Made by a program: the position numbers and the translations under genes
The notes under the pieces: generated by a model
The model's input: the letters and a program-made list of their open reading frames with translations, nothing else
Told to the model about the DNA's origin: nothing
Databases searched by the model: none
NCBI GenBank assembly: GCA_025056355.1
Contig: JANWWI010000023.1
Location: 1-38,266 of the forward strand
DNA length: 38,266 nt
Reading direction: 5' to 3'
Source: Casimicrobiaceae bacterium
GTDB taxonomy: Bacteria; Pseudomonadota; Gammaproteobacteria; Burkholderiales; Casimicrobiaceae
Shown here: positions 9,715 to 20,807 of the stretch, piece by piece
Position numbering within the stretch: position 1 is the first letter of the stretch
How the letters are laid out: each line of letters begins with the position of its first letter

Positions 9715-10989
9715 TTGAGCGCGCCCGTTGACATCCTGGTGGTCGACGACGAAGTCGGCATTCGAACGCTGCTTCAAGAGATCCTCGAAGAGGAGGGGTA
9801 CTCGGTTCGTCTTGCCGAAAATGCGGCGCAAGCGCGGGCGCTGCGCCGTGCCCGCATGCCCTCGGTGACGCTGCTCGACATCTGGATGCCGGATGCCGAT
9901 GGCATCACCTTGCTCAAGGAATGGAAAGCCGCTGGAGAGCTCGGCACGCCAGTCATCATGCTCTCCGGGCATGCAACGATCGAAACGGCCGTCGAGGCCA
10001 CGCGGATCGGCGCCTTCGACTTCCTCGAAAAGCCGATTACGCTTGCCAAGCTCCTTGCGACGATCCAGCGCGCACTCAAGGCGAAGCAAACAAAAACGAG
10101 CCGTAGCGTCGATCTGTCGGCGCTTGGGCGCTCGCCGGCAATTCGTGAGGCGCAAGCGCGCATCATGCAACTGCTGGCCGAGGGGCGCCCGATCTTGCTG
10201 ACGGGTGAGACAGGGGTAGGCTTCCTTGAATGCGCACGCGCCATACACGAGCCCGATACGCCGTGGGTGCAGATCGAAGCGGGGCAACGGCTCATCCACG
10301 CCCCGCTTGAAATCCTCGAATCCGCGCGCGGCGGTGTGCTTTTTTGCCCCGAGGTGGCGTTGCTTTCGAAGACTGAGCAGCGCTCACTGGGCTTCATGCT
10401 CCAGCGCATGACCAGTTACAACGCACGCATCGTCTGTGCGAGCTCCGAGCCGCTCGGCATGCTCTCCGGCGAAGGGCGTTTCGATGCTTCGCTCTACGCG
10501 TTGCTGTCGCCGTGTACGGTCTTGCTTCCGCCGCTGCGCGCTCGGCGGGAGGACCTATCCGAACTGATCGATCGTTACGCTCGAGCGTTCGGTCCTGACG
10601 CTCCGGCCCGCCTCACGCCAGAGGTCCGTTCTTACCTCGAAAACGCCCCATGGCCGGGCAACTTGATCCAGTTGCAAAGCGTCCTGTCCAGCTTGCTGCT
10701 TGCGAGCAATGAGCCGGTCACACTACAGCATCTTCAAGCGATCATGGGCGATCAGGTCGGCGTCCCAGAGACCCCAAGACCGTACCTGCCCCCGGAATTT
10801 TTCGACCTACCGCTACGCGAGGCCCGGGAGGCCTTCGAACGTGTCTACTTCGAGAACCTGCTGGGCCGGGAAGCCAGCAACATGAGCCGTGTCGCCGACA
10901 AAGCGGGACTCGAACGCACGCATTTGTATCGAAAGCTCAAGCAGCTCAACATTCGCTTTCCGCGCCGCGTGACCACGGCGGAATCCTAA
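9715..10989 (+). CDS. ntrX: NtrX-type response regulator with degenerate AAA+ domain
   Basis: This 424-residue protein starts at TTG 9715, three bases after ntrY; no in-frame ATG precedes the receiver domain. The receiver (1-125) is intact: DD at 11-12, phospho-acceptor Asp55, Ser84 and Lys106. Residues 135-345 align by eye with the sigma-54 activator AAA+ fold but are broken. Walker A reads GETGVGFL, with Phe170 in place of the lysine. Walker B reads GGVLFCPE, with Pro212 in place of aspartate. The GAFTGA segment is absent, and FDASLYALL replaces the arginine-bearing FREDLYYRL. The C-terminal Fis helix-turn-helix (~383-412, ASNMSRVADKAGLERTHLYRKL) is intact. It probably acts as a DNA-binding regulator without ATP-driven sigma-54 activation. 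Confidence 0.9.
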   Translation: MSAPVDILVVDDEVGIRTLLQEILEEEGYSVRLAENAAQARALRRARMPSVTLLDIWMPDADGITLLKEWKAAGELGTPVIMLSGHATIETAVEATRIGAFDFLEKPITLAKLLATIQRALKAKQTKTSRSVDLSALGRSPAIREAQARIMQLLAEGRPILLTGETGVGFLECARAIHEPDTPWVQIEAGQRLIHAPLEILESARGGVLFCPEVALLSKTEQRSLGFMLQRMTSYNARIVCASSEPLGMLSGEGRFDASLYALLSPCTVLLPPLRARREDLSELIDRYARAFGPDAPARLTPEVRSYLENAPWPGNLIQLQSVLSSLLLASNEPVTLQHLQAIMGDQVGVPETPRPYLPPEFFDLPLREAREAFERVYFENLLGREASNMSRVADKAGLERTHLYRKLKQLNIRFPRRVTTAES

Positions 10990-11018
10990 ACCAGCACGGC
11001 TCCCTCGATGGGGCCCAC

Positions 11019-11051
11019 GTCGGTACTCGACCGACGCTCGAGAGCGTTTTT
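11019..11051 (+). terminator. Tandem hairpins with T-run after ntrX, probable terminator
   Basis: Two adjacent hairpins lie between ntrX and dnaA. GTCGGT (11019-11024) pairs with ACCGAC (11030-11035). ACGCT (11034-11038) pairs with AGCGT (11043-11047), followed by five T (11047-11051). The second is short, but the T-run makes it a plausible rho-independent terminator of the rsmB-ntrX group. The two hairpins share two bases and so would compete. Confidence 0.45.
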
Positions 11052-11081
11052 GCACCTCTGCTTCGGATGCCCTCCGGGCAC

Positions 11082-11087
11082 TAGAAT
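11082..11087 (+). promoter_or_regulatory. Candidate -10 element for dnaA
   Basis: TAGAAT in the context CTAGAATCGG lies 44 bp before the dnaA start, just after the probable terminator. The matching -35 position is weak. The same CTA-AATCG context recurs before several other transcription units in the window, which supports its use. Confidence 0.35.
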
Positions 11088-11130
11088 CGGTCTTGATCGT
11101 CGCCTCTCTGATCGATCCAGAATCGCCTCT

Positions 11131-12555
11131 ATGTCCACTTTCTGGACGCACTGCTTAGAGCGTTTCGCCCAGGAACTCTCGCCACAGCAAATGGCCATGT
11201 GGCTTCGGCCGCTTCAGAGTCATGAAGCGGCGCATGGCGTTGAACTCCTGGCACCGAATCTGTTTGTCGCGAAGTGGGTTCGCGAGCGCTTTCTACCTCG
11301 CATTCGCCTTGAAGCGCGCGAGTACTTCGGGACCGAGACGCCAATCTCGATCACCGTCGCCGAGAACAGCCCACGCCGTGGCAGCCTGTCAAACGGATGC
11401 GAACCAGGGAGGGATCGCAGTGAAGAGGAAGCGCGGCGCTCCGAGCACGCCGCGCGCTCGGGTGCAGCCAGTGGTCGCCGGCTCTCAGACAAGTTCAACG
11501 ATTCAGCCCTTCGCGGACCGGAACACGCGCGACCAGACAGCGCGCTCAATCCACAGTTTCGCTTCGAAACCTTTGTGACCGGCAAGGCGAACCAACTCGC
11601 GCAAGCCGCTGCCGCGCAGGTCGCAAGCAATCCGGGCTCCGCGTACAACCCGCTGTTCATCTACGGCGGCGTGGGTCTTGGCAAAACGCACCTGCTGCAA
11701 GCGATCGGCAACGCCGTAGCCGATGAGCACCCCGGTACGCGTATCCGCTACCTTCACGCCGAGCGCTATGTCTCGGACGTCGTCCGCGCCTACCAGAACA
11801 AGCAGTGGGACAACTTCAAGGCACAGTATCTAGCGCTTGACCTGTTGCTGATTGACGACATCCAATTCTTCAACGGCAAGTCAAGCACCCAAGAACAGTT
11901 TTTCTACCTCTTCAACGGCCTCATCGAGTCCGGCAAACAGATCGTCATCACCTGCGACACCTACCCGAAGGAAATCGAAGGCATCGAAGCCCGCCTCAAG
12001 AGCCGTTTCAGTTGGGGCCTCACGGTTCAAATCGAGCCGCCCGAGACCGAAATGCGCGTCGCAATCCTTCTCGCAAAGGCGCGCGCCCTTGGCATTGAAC
12101 TGGACGAACACGTTGCGTTTTTCATTGCCAAACACATCAACTCAAACGTGCGCGAGCTCGAGGGCGGACTCAAACGCGTGATCGCCTATGCGAGCTTTCA
12201 CGGTGTGGAAATCACGCCAACGGTGGCAAAGGAGGCGCTGCGCGACCTACTGGCCGTCCAATCACGGCAAGTCTCGATCGACAACATTCAAAGGACCGTT
12301 GCGGAGTACTACAAGATCAAGGTCAGCGACATGCACTCGAAAAATCGACAACGCGTCCTTGCGCGACCGCGGCAGATGGCTATGGCGCTCGCCAAGGAGC
12401 TGACCTCTCTGTCGTTGCCTGAAATCGGGCAAAACTTTGGCGGACGCGATCACACGACCGTGTTGCACGCTTGCCGACAGATTGCGCGGTTACGCGAACG
12501 TTCGCCACAGATCCAGCACGACTATGCCTTCCTGCTTCAGACGCTTCGCGGTTGA
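11131..12555 (+). CDS. dnaA: Chromosomal replication initiator DnaA
   Basis: This 474-residue ATP-dependent initiator binds DnaA boxes and melts the origin. Domain I (1-~75) begins FWTHCLERFAQELSPQQ. Domain II is a short, charged, low-complexity linker (~85-135). Domain III is the AAA+ ATPase, with Walker A GGVGLGKT at 179-186, Walker B LLLIDDIQFF and the arginine-rich sensor region. Domain IV ends with the DnaA signature around GGRDHTTVLHA. ATG 11131 is preferred over an in-frame upstream GTG or ATG because domain I starts here. The spacer after it carries DnaA boxes, followed by dnaN and gyrB. Confidence 0.97.
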   Translation: MSTFWTHCLERFAQELSPQQMAMWLRPLQSHEAAHGVELLAPNLFVAKWVRERFLPRIRLEAREYFGTETPISITVAENSPRRGSLSNGCEPGRDRSEEEARRSEHAARSGAASGRRLSDKFNDSALRGPEHARPDSALNPQFRFETFVTGKANQLAQAAAAQVASNPGSAYNPLFIYGGVGLGKTHLLQAIGNAVADEHPGTRIRYLHAERYVSDVVRAYQNKQWDNFKAQYLALDLLLIDDIQFFNGKSSTQEQFFYLFNGLIESGKQIVITCDTYPKEIEGIEARLKSRFSWGLTVQIEPPETEMRVAILLAKARALGIELDEHVAFFIAKHINSNVRELEGGLKRVIAYASFHGVEITPTVAKEALRDLLAVQSRQVSIDNIQRTVAEYYKIKVSDMHSKNRQRVLARPRQMAMALAKELTSLSLPEIGQNFGGRDHTTVLHACRQIARLRERSPQIQHDYAFLLQTLRG

Positions 12556-12835
12556 CGCAAGGGCTCGCCTAAGCCTCCGAGCGCGTCGATGCGAAGTTCA
12601 ACGGCGGGCCTCAGAGGGGAGAACAGGCCCGGTGGATAAACCTTGGAATGGACGCAACGGTTGTGCGGGATAACACGAAGAAAGCGGGCGCAACGGTCCT
12701 CGCCCGCACAGTTGCCTCCCAGGTCGTCACGGGCTTATCCACATGAAAACGCTCGCGCAAGCGATTGATCGGAAACGGCTCGACCGTTGTTCCACAGCCG
12801 TGTGCAGGCACGGTTACTAGAAAAAAAGGTTTGTC
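12556..12835. other. dnaA-dnaN spacer with DnaA boxes, candidate oriC
   Basis: This 280-bp spacer has no gene. It contains a perfect DnaA box TTATCCACA at 12735-12743, a one-mismatch box on the minus strand at 12631-12639 (GGTGGATAA), and a weaker TGTTCCACA at 12788-12796. It also has a 7-bp inverted repeat (GCGGGCG 12684-12690 / CGCCCGC 12701-12707), an overlapping TGTGCGGG (12662-12669) / CCCGCACA (12703-12710), and a repeated GCAACGGT at 12654 and 12690. An A-rich stretch lies just before dnaN. Its position fits oriC, but the number of good boxes is low. Confidence 0.5.
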
Positions 12836-13942
12836 ATGAATCTTAAAAACATTCCGCGCGAAACGATCCTCAAACCGTTGCAGGCAGTCGTTGGCATCGT
12901 CGAGCGGCGTCAAACGCTGCCAATCCTTGCCAACGTGCTGATCGAAGCGACGCCCAACGGTCTTGCCGCCACGGCAACCGATCTTGAATTGCAAATTACG
13001 GCGCGGAGCGAATTTGACGCCCCCGAGAGCGGACCGGCGGTCACGGTCTCGGCGCGAAAGCTCGTCGACATTTTGCGCGCGCTGCCGGAGGAATCCTCGA
13101 TCTCGTTGGAGGTTCGGGACGGAAAGCTTGCCGTCAAGGCGGGCAAGAGTCGGTTTAGCTTGCAAACGCTACCTGCCGCCGACTACCCGCGTTTGCAGAT
13201 GAATGAGGGAGGGGCGCGGCGCGTCGAGCTTGCGCAAGGGGTGTTCAAGTCTGCGTTGCGGCTTGTCGAGTTTGCGATGGCGCAGCAAGACATTCGTTTC
13301 TATTTGAATGGCATGCTGCTTGAGGTCGAAGAAAACAGCGTGACCTGCGTGGCCACCGACGGGCACCGGTTGAGCTATGCGACGGTGCCGGCGAAGGTCA
13401 GCGGTGCGCGGCAGGAAGTGATCGTGCCACGCAAGACGGTCCTTGAACTCGCGAAATTACTTTCGGATAAGGACGATCCAGTCGAGATCGACTTGCTAGC
13501 GCATCAGGTTCGCTTCGCCTTTGGCGCCGTGGAACTGACCAGCAAGGTTATCGATGGCAAGTTTCCGGACTACCAGCGGGTCATTCCAAGTACCCACAGC
13601 AAGCGAGTGGTTCTGGATCGGCAACAGTTCCTGAGCATGCTCCAGCGTGTGGCCATTTTGTCCAACGAGCGCTTTCGCGGGGTGCGGCTTAGCCTTGAAG
13701 CGGGGATGCTGCGGATCACGTGCACGAACAACGAACAGGAAGAGGCGCACGAAGAGCTCGAGGTGAGCTACGACGGGCCAACGGTGGAGACGGGGTTCAA
13801 CATCAATTACTTGCTCGATGTCATGTCGACGGTGGCGGCAAGCGAGGTCATGCTGTCGCTGCAAGATGCGAACTCTTCAGCCCTTGTCACGATCCCCGAG
13901 CGTAACGACTTCAAATACGTTGTGATGCCGATGCGCATCTGA
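12836..13942 (+). CDS. dnaN: DNA polymerase III beta sliding clamp DnaN
   Basis: This 368-residue processivity clamp encircles DNA and tethers Pol III and repair enzymes. The length is standard for the three-domain fold. The N-terminus ERRQTLPILANVLIEA, the central VTCVATDGHRLSYA, the segment GKFPDYQRVIP and the C-terminal FKYVVMPMRI are all characteristic; the C-terminal residues form part of the protein-binding cleft. It follows dnaA and precedes gyrB directly, with no recF between, as in many betaproteobacteria. Confidence 0.97.
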   Translation: MNLKNIPRETILKPLQAVVGIVERRQTLPILANVLIEATPNGLAATATDLELQITARSEFDAPESGPAVTVSARKLVDILRALPEESSISLEVRDGKLAVKAGKSRFSLQTLPAADYPRLQMNEGGARRVELAQGVFKSALRLVEFAMAQQDIRFYLNGMLLEVEENSVTCVATDGHRLSYATVPAKVSGARQEVIVPRKTVLELAKLLSDKDDPVEIDLLAHQVRFAFGAVELTSKVIDGKFPDYQRVIPSTHSKRVVLDRQQFLSMLQRVAILSNERFRGVRLSLEAGMLRITCTNNEQEEAHEELEVSYDGPTVETGFNINYLLDVMSTVAASEVMLSLQDANSSALVTIPERNDFKYVVMPMRI

Positions 13943-13985
13943 GCGGACAGGCAGAAGTGCAGCGCTCCTCAACCGCTCGTCGTGA

Positions 13986-16469
<2,484 letters not shown>

Positions 16470-16513
16470 GTCCCCGGGGCCGGGGTCGAGCGCGACGCCT
16501 CTGGCACAGTCAT

Positions 16514-17014
16514 ATGAACATTTTGTTCGTCTGCATGGGCAATATCTGTCGGAGCCCGACCGCGGAGGCGGTGTTTCGCGCAAAAGTGGAGGCGTCCCCA
16601 TGGAAAGAGCAGATCACGATCGATTCTGCAGGGACGCACGCGGCGGTTTACGGACACGTTGGTCAGCCGCCGGATCCACGCGCGGTGCGGCACGCACGCG
16701 CCCGTGGGTACGACTTGTCAAAGATCCGGGCACGGGCGATTGAGGCAAGCGACTTCGAACGCTTCGATTTGCTTCTGGCCATGGATGATTTCAACCGCAG
16801 GACGCTGCTGGCAGCAGCGCCGCGGGAGCGGCACGATCGCATCCGCTTGCTTCTGGAATTTGCCGGCGACGAGCGAATCTGCCGTCTGCGCGAGGTTCCG
16901 GATCCGTACTACGGAGCTGGGGCTGACTTCGAACACGCGCTGGACCTTATCGAGAGCGCGAGCGATGGCTTACTCATGTGGGTCGGGCAGCGCCTAGGCG
17001 GGCCTACCACGTGA
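16514..17014 (+). CDS. Low-molecular-weight protein-tyrosine phosphatase
   Basis: This 166-residue cytosolic phosphatase hydrolyses phosphotyrosine through a cysteinyl-phosphate intermediate. The P-loop C(X)5R is CMGNICRS (Cys7 to Arg13), right after the first strand NILFVC. The general acid lies in VPDPYYGAGADFEHALDLI. ATG 16514 is preferred because family members begin at this strand; the frame is open 16 codons further back into the gyrB end. It lies 50 bp before a GT-C-like membrane protein gene, so a role in tyrosine-phosphorylation control of polysaccharide synthesis is possible; no cognate kinase gene is in view. Confidence 0.93.
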   Translation: MNILFVCMGNICRSPTAEAVFRAKVEASPWKEQITIDSAGTHAAVYGHVGQPPDPRAVRHARARGYDLSKIRARAIEASDFERFDLLLAMDDFNRRTLLAAAPRERHDRIRLLLEFAGDERICRLREVPDPYYGAGADFEHALDLIESASDGLLMWVGQRLGGPTT

Positions 17015-17063
17015 CAGCGACAGGTCAGAGGCGCGCGCGGTTCGGCGCTGGGGAGGGCCGTGC

Positions 17064-18737
17064 ATGCCTAGTGCTGCGCGTGGCCTTTTTCTGAGCGCGG
17101 CGCGAACGGAGCGCGCTCGCCTGCCGCGGGTGCGACTGCTGCTCGTGTTGCTCGCGCTTGCGGCGTGCGCGGCACCGAGTTGGCGCGCGGGGCTCACGAT
17201 TGACGATTGGGTATTTACCGCAACGGCGCGCCTTGTGGGCGAGCCGTGGAGCGCCTTTTGGCAGGCGCACTACTACGAGCCGCTGTACTTCCGTCCGGTC
17301 GGGTTAGTCCTCTGGTGGCTGGTACAGCATGCAAGTGGCGCCGCGGCTTCGGCGCAGTTTGTGGCCAACTTCGTGCTCCATGCGGCCAATGCGCTGCTTG
17401 CGGCTTCGCTTCTGCGGGCGCTTGGACAGCCCCCACGGGCAATCGTGTGGGCGGCAGCGCTCGTGGCGTTCGGGCCGATGGCGCTTGCCGCGTCGCTTTG
17501 GCCATCGAATCGCTTCGACTTGCTTGCAACCGCCTTCGTGCTGGGCAGTGCGCGCTGCTGGGTTGCACTGCTGATGCGCCCCACGCCCGGATACGGAATC
17601 GCGCTCTGGGGCGCGGGTCTACTCTTCGCGCTGCTCGCGTGCTTCAGCAAGGAATCGGCCTACCCGATCCTTGCCACGCTTGCGCTCGTCATTGCGTTGA
17701 CAAGGCGCCTCGGGGAGCACGCGGTACCGCGGCGGCTTGCGGCCGTCCACGCAGCCACCCTTGCGGGCGTGGTGGTCCTGTGTTTCCTATGGCGGCACTG
17801 GATCGTGCCGTATGCCTACGCGGCGGTTCCGTCCGAGTGGTGGTCAGCGGGCGTGCGGGGAGGGGTGGCGTGGAGCCTGTCGGCAGCCCGGTGGTTTGAC
17901 CTGCTTTGGCCGGGGCATGGCCCCGCGCTCGCGGCGGCATGGGCAGGGTTGTTCGCCGTCGCGTTTGCGTGGGCCGCGGCGCAGTGGCGCTGGCTTGCGC
18001 TCGCGCTCGCCTTGCTGGCAGGTGCCGCGGTTTTGCCGCAGCTTCCTCTGGTTGGAACGTTTGCGGTGATGCTCGATGGAGAGCCGCTCGGCACGTTGAG
18101 TTTTGCGCGTTTCTATTACACGCCGTGGGTCGCTCTTTCGCTGGTCGCGGCAGTCGGGCTTGGCGCTCAATCGGGGGCGCGGGTGTATGTGCTGGGAGGC
18201 CTGTTTGCCGCGCTGCTCGTTGCTACGACAAGCGCGGTTCGGAGCGAAGCCGCGCGTTACGTGGCGTGGTCAACAGGAGCGTTGGCGCGGCTCGTGTCCG
18301 AGGCGACCGCCGTGACGCAGGCCGTGGCTGCGCAGCGTGAGGCCTGTGTAGTTGTTTTTCTCGACACGCAGCTCGCTGACCCAGGTGGCTGGTTTGCGCG
18401 TTTCGCGGATGCTGCGGTCGGGGCGTTGAGCGGCGAGGTGAAGACGGCCGCGCGTTGCTATGTGCTCACGGAGACAACGCCCTTCGTCTTCGTGCAGCCG
18501 AGTGCCGAGGCGGGAGACGGACCCAGTGGCCTGACGCCGATCATCAATCCCGACGGCTCGGTCAAGGCGGATCAGGTCTGGGGGGGCGTGCGCTTTCGCT
18601 ACCGATTGCCGCCGGCGAGCTTCGAAGCGTTGCGCGAGGGGCGGTTTTTTGTGTGGCGCGAGGGAGGCTTTGAGGAAGTCACCGAGGCGGTACGTCGCGG
18701 TGAGCACCGAGTGGTGCCCCGCAGCTGGGGCTTTTGA
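17064..18737 (+). CDS. Polytopic membrane protein, GT-C glycosyltransferase-like
   Basis: This 557-residue protein has about 9-11 predicted membrane helices in residues 25-400 and a soluble C-terminus (~410-557). The start follows GGGAGGGCCGTGC. Features resemble bacterial TMTC/PMT-like GT-C enzymes: an acidic pair in the first outer loop (LTIDDWVF), then YFRPVGLVLWWL, a helix with NFVLHAANALLAASLL, and the motif CFSKESAYPILATLAL. Family knowledge would make it a transferase using a lipid-linked sugar donor, but substrate and acceptor cannot be inferred. The C-terminal domain is not recognised. It could also be a non-catalytic relative. A parS site begins directly after its stop. Confidence 0.6.
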   Translation: MPSAARGLFLSAARTERARLPRVRLLLVLLALAACAAPSWRAGLTIDDWVFTATARLVGEPWSAFWQAHYYEPLYFRPVGLVLWWLVQHASGAAASAQFVANFVLHAANALLAASLLRALGQPPRAIVWAAALVAFGPMALAASLWPSNRFDLLATAFVLGSARCWVALLMRPTPGYGIALWGAGLLFALLACFSKESAYPILATLALVIALTRRLGEHAVPRRLAAVHAATLAGVVVLCFLWRHWIVPYAYAAVPSEWWSAGVRGGVAWSLSAARWFDLLWPGHGPALAAAWAGLFAVAFAWAAAQWRWLALALALLAGAAVLPQLPLVGTFAVMLDGEPLGTLSFARFYYTPWVALSLVAAVGLGAQSGARVYVLGGLFAALLVATTSAVRSEAARYVAWSTGALARLVSEATAVTQAVAAQREACVVVFLDTQLADPGGWFARFADAAVGALSGEVKTAARCYVLTETTPFVFVQPSAEAGDGPSGLTPIINPDGSVKADQVWGGVRFRYRLPPASFEALREGRFFVWREGGFEEVTEAVRRGEHRVVPRSWGF

Positions 18738-18757
18738 ACGGTTTCACGTGAAACCGT
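18738..18757. promoter_or_regulatory. parS centromere-like site upstream of mnmG
   Basis: A perfect 20-bp palindrome starts at the stop codon of the upstream gene, with core GTTTCACGTGAAAC at 18741-18754. It matches the conserved parS element TGTTTCACGTGAAACA except for the outermost base on each side. ParB (23062-23952) would load here and spread. It lies ~30 bp before the putative mnmG -10 element. Confidence 0.92.
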
Positions 18758-18789
18758 GCGATTCGTTTTAGTCGCGGGGGGAGCTTGAC

Positions 18790-18795
18790 TAAAAT
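18790..18795 (+). promoter_or_regulatory. Candidate -10 element for mnmG operon
   Basis: TAAAAT in the context CTAAAATCGC lies 87 bp before the mnmG start and ~33 bp after parS. A clear -35 is not seen; TTTAGT at 18767-18772 has 17-bp spacing but matches poorly. Confidence 0.35.
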
Positions 18796-18881
18796 CGCCC
18801 CTCCTTCTCGTCGCCGCGAACGCCCGTCTGAATGCGTGTTCAACCGATCAACTCCGGCGTCAACCGGCCGGAAAGACGACC

Positions 18882-20807
18882 ATGATCTACCCAGAGCGCT
18901 TCGATGTCATCGTCGTGGGCGGTGGCCACGCCGGTACCGAAGCCGCGCTCGCGGCGGCTCGGACTGGCGCGCAGACGCTGCTTTTGACGCACTCTATCGA
19001 GACCCTCGGGCAGATGAGCTGCAACCCATCCGTGGGCGGCATCGGCAAGGGGCATCTCGTCAAGGAAGTCGATGCGCTTGGCGGTGCGATGGCGCTTGCC
19101 ACGGATGAGGCGGGGATCCAGTTTCGCATCCTCAATGCTTCGAAGGGGCCAGCCGTGCGCGCCACCCGTGCGCAAAATGACCGTGCCCTCTATCGAGCCG
19201 CGATCCGGCGTCGACTGGAGCGGCAACCAAACCTTCGCCTATTTCAGCAGCCCGTTGATGATCTTCTGGTGGTCGGCGACCGCGTTCGCGGCGTGCGGAC
19301 GCAAATGGGTGTGGACTTCGAGAGCGAGACGGTCGTCCTCACCACGGGGACGTTTCTCTCGGGACTCATCCACATTGGCCTTGAGCGCTACAGTGCCGGC
19401 CGTGCCGGGGATCCGGCCGCGACCACCCTCGGGGCGCGGCTGCGAGAGCTCAAGCTCCCGCAGGGGCGCTTGAAGACCGGCACGCCGCCGCGGCTTGACG
19501 GACGCACGATCGATTTCTCGCGGCTCGAACCGCAGCCCGGAGATGATCCAACACCCGTGTTCAGCTTCATGGGGCGGCGCGAGATGCACCCGAGACAGGT
19601 CCCGTGCTGGATCACGCATACCAACGAGCGTACGCATGAGATCATCCGCGGCGGACTTGGGCGCAGTCCGCTGTTTACGGGGGTGATCGAGGGTGTCGGC
19701 CCTCGCTACTGCCCCTCGATTGAGGACAAGGTCTACCGCTTCGCGCATCGCACAAGCCATCAGGTGTTTCTTGAGCCCGAAGGGCTCGATACGACCGAGA
19801 TTTACCCGGCGGGTGTCTCAACGAGTCTGCCTTTCGACGTTCAGTGGGCGATGATTCGCTCAATCAAGGGCCTTGAAAACGCGCGGATCGTCCGTCCCGG
19901 CTATGCGATCGAGTACGACTACTTTGATCCGCGGCAACTCAAGGCGACGCTCGAGACCAAATATCTCGAAGGGCTGTTTTTGGCCGGGCAGATCAACGGC
20001 ACGACTGGCTACGAAGAGGCTGCTGCGCAGGGTCTGATCGCGGGCCTCAATGCGGCGCGCAAGGCGCGCGGGCTTTCAGGTTGGTGTCCGCGGCGCGACG
20101 AGGCCTACATCGGCGTCCTGATTGATGACTTGACCACGCGCGGCGTGACCGAGCCGTATCGAATGTTTACGAGCCGGGCCGAGTACCGGCTTCAGCTTCG
20201 TGAGGACAACGCCGATCTGCGACTTACCGAACAGGGCAGAGCGCTTGGGCTTGTCGACGATGCGCGCTGGGAGGCCTTTTGCCGAAAGCGCGACGCGGTT
20301 TCACGTGAAACCGAGCGGCTCAAGACAACTTGGATCAACCCGCGCGTGCTCGATCGCGTACGCGCCGAAGCGCTTCTCGGAGGCCCAATTGAGCGGGAAT
20401 ACAACTTATTCGACCTGCTGCGCCGTCCGGGGGTTAGCTTCGAACAGCTCGATGCGCTTCGCATCGAGCTTGATCTCCCCGCCAAAGCCGCGCTCGCGCC
20501 CCGCACTGAGCCGCTCGAGGCGGAGGTGGCCGAGCAAGTCGAGATCGCGGCGAAATATGCCGGCTACATCGAGCGGCAGGAAGAAGAAGTCGAGCGGGCG
20601 CGTGCTCATGAGCACGTTCGCCTTCCGCCCGATCTCGATTACACGAGGGTTTACGGGCTCTCCAACGAGGTCGTGGAGAAACTGACCCAACAGCGCCCCG
20701 AAACGCTAGGCCAGGCGGCACGCATCTCGGGCGTAACGCCGGCGGCCATTACCTTGCTTCTCGTGCATCTCAAGAAGATTCGAGCCCTGGAAGTCACCAC
20801 CGCATGA
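18882..20807 (+). CDS. mnmG: tRNA uridine-5-carboxymethylaminomethyl modification enzyme MnmG
   Basis: This 641-residue FAD enzyme works with MnmE to modify U34 of several tRNAs. The FAD-binding [17 protein letters not shown] lies at the N-terminus, followed by [25 protein letters not shown]. The segment [17 protein letters not shown], the [14 protein letters not shown] motif and the C-terminal [10 protein letters not shown] match the family. Codons for VSRETE at about residues 472-477 contain a parS palindrome. Its stop overlaps rsmG (ATGA). Its partner mnmE lies 13 kb away at 32355-33683. Confidence 0.97.
   Translation: MIYPERFDVIVVGGGHAGTEAALAAARTGAQTLLLTHSIETLGQMSCNPSVGGIGKGHLVKEVDALGGAMALATDEAGIQFRILNASKGPAVRATRAQNDRALYRAAIRRRLERQPNLRLFQQPVDDLLVVGDRVRGVRTQMGVDFESETVVLTTGTFLSGLIHIGLERYSAGRAGDPAATTLGARLRELKLPQGRLKTGTPPRLDGRTIDFSRLEPQPGDDPTPVFSFMGRREMHPRQVPCWITHTNERTHEIIRGGLGRSPLFTGVIEGVGPRYCPSIEDKVYRFAHRTSHQVFLEPEGLDTTEIYPAGVSTSLPFDVQWAMIRSIKGLENARIVRPGYAIEYDYFDPRQLKATLETKYLEGLFLAGQINGTTGYEEAAAQGLIAGLNAARKARGLSGWCPRRDEAYIGVLIDDLTTRGVTEPYRMFTSRAEYRLQLREDNADLRLTEQGRALGLVDDARWEAFCRKRDAVSRETERLKTTWINPRVLDRVRAEALLGGPIEREYNLFDLLRRPGVSFEQLDALRIELDLPAKAALAPRTEPLEAEVAEQVEIAAKYAGYIERQEEEVERARAHEHVRLPPDLDYTRVYGLSNEVVEKLTQQRPETLGQAARISGVTPAAITLLLVHLKKIRALEVTTA
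20296..20313. promoter_or_regulatory. parS centromere-like site inside mnmG
   Basis: An 18-bp perfect palindrome with core GTTTCACGTGAAAC at 20298-20311 lies within the mnmG coding sequence. It has the same 16-bp core, with flanking G/C, as the site at 18738-18757, which lies about 1.56 kb upstream. The codons read AVSRETE, so the site fits the protein frame. Confidence 0.9.

Noticed and set aside
11008-11130. Extended N-terminus for dnaA
   Set aside because: It would translate the probable terminator and promoter; domain I begins at 11131.
19366-19374. TCATCCACA, a one-mismatch DnaA box in mnmG
   Set aside because: It is a single site inside coding sequence, expected by chance.
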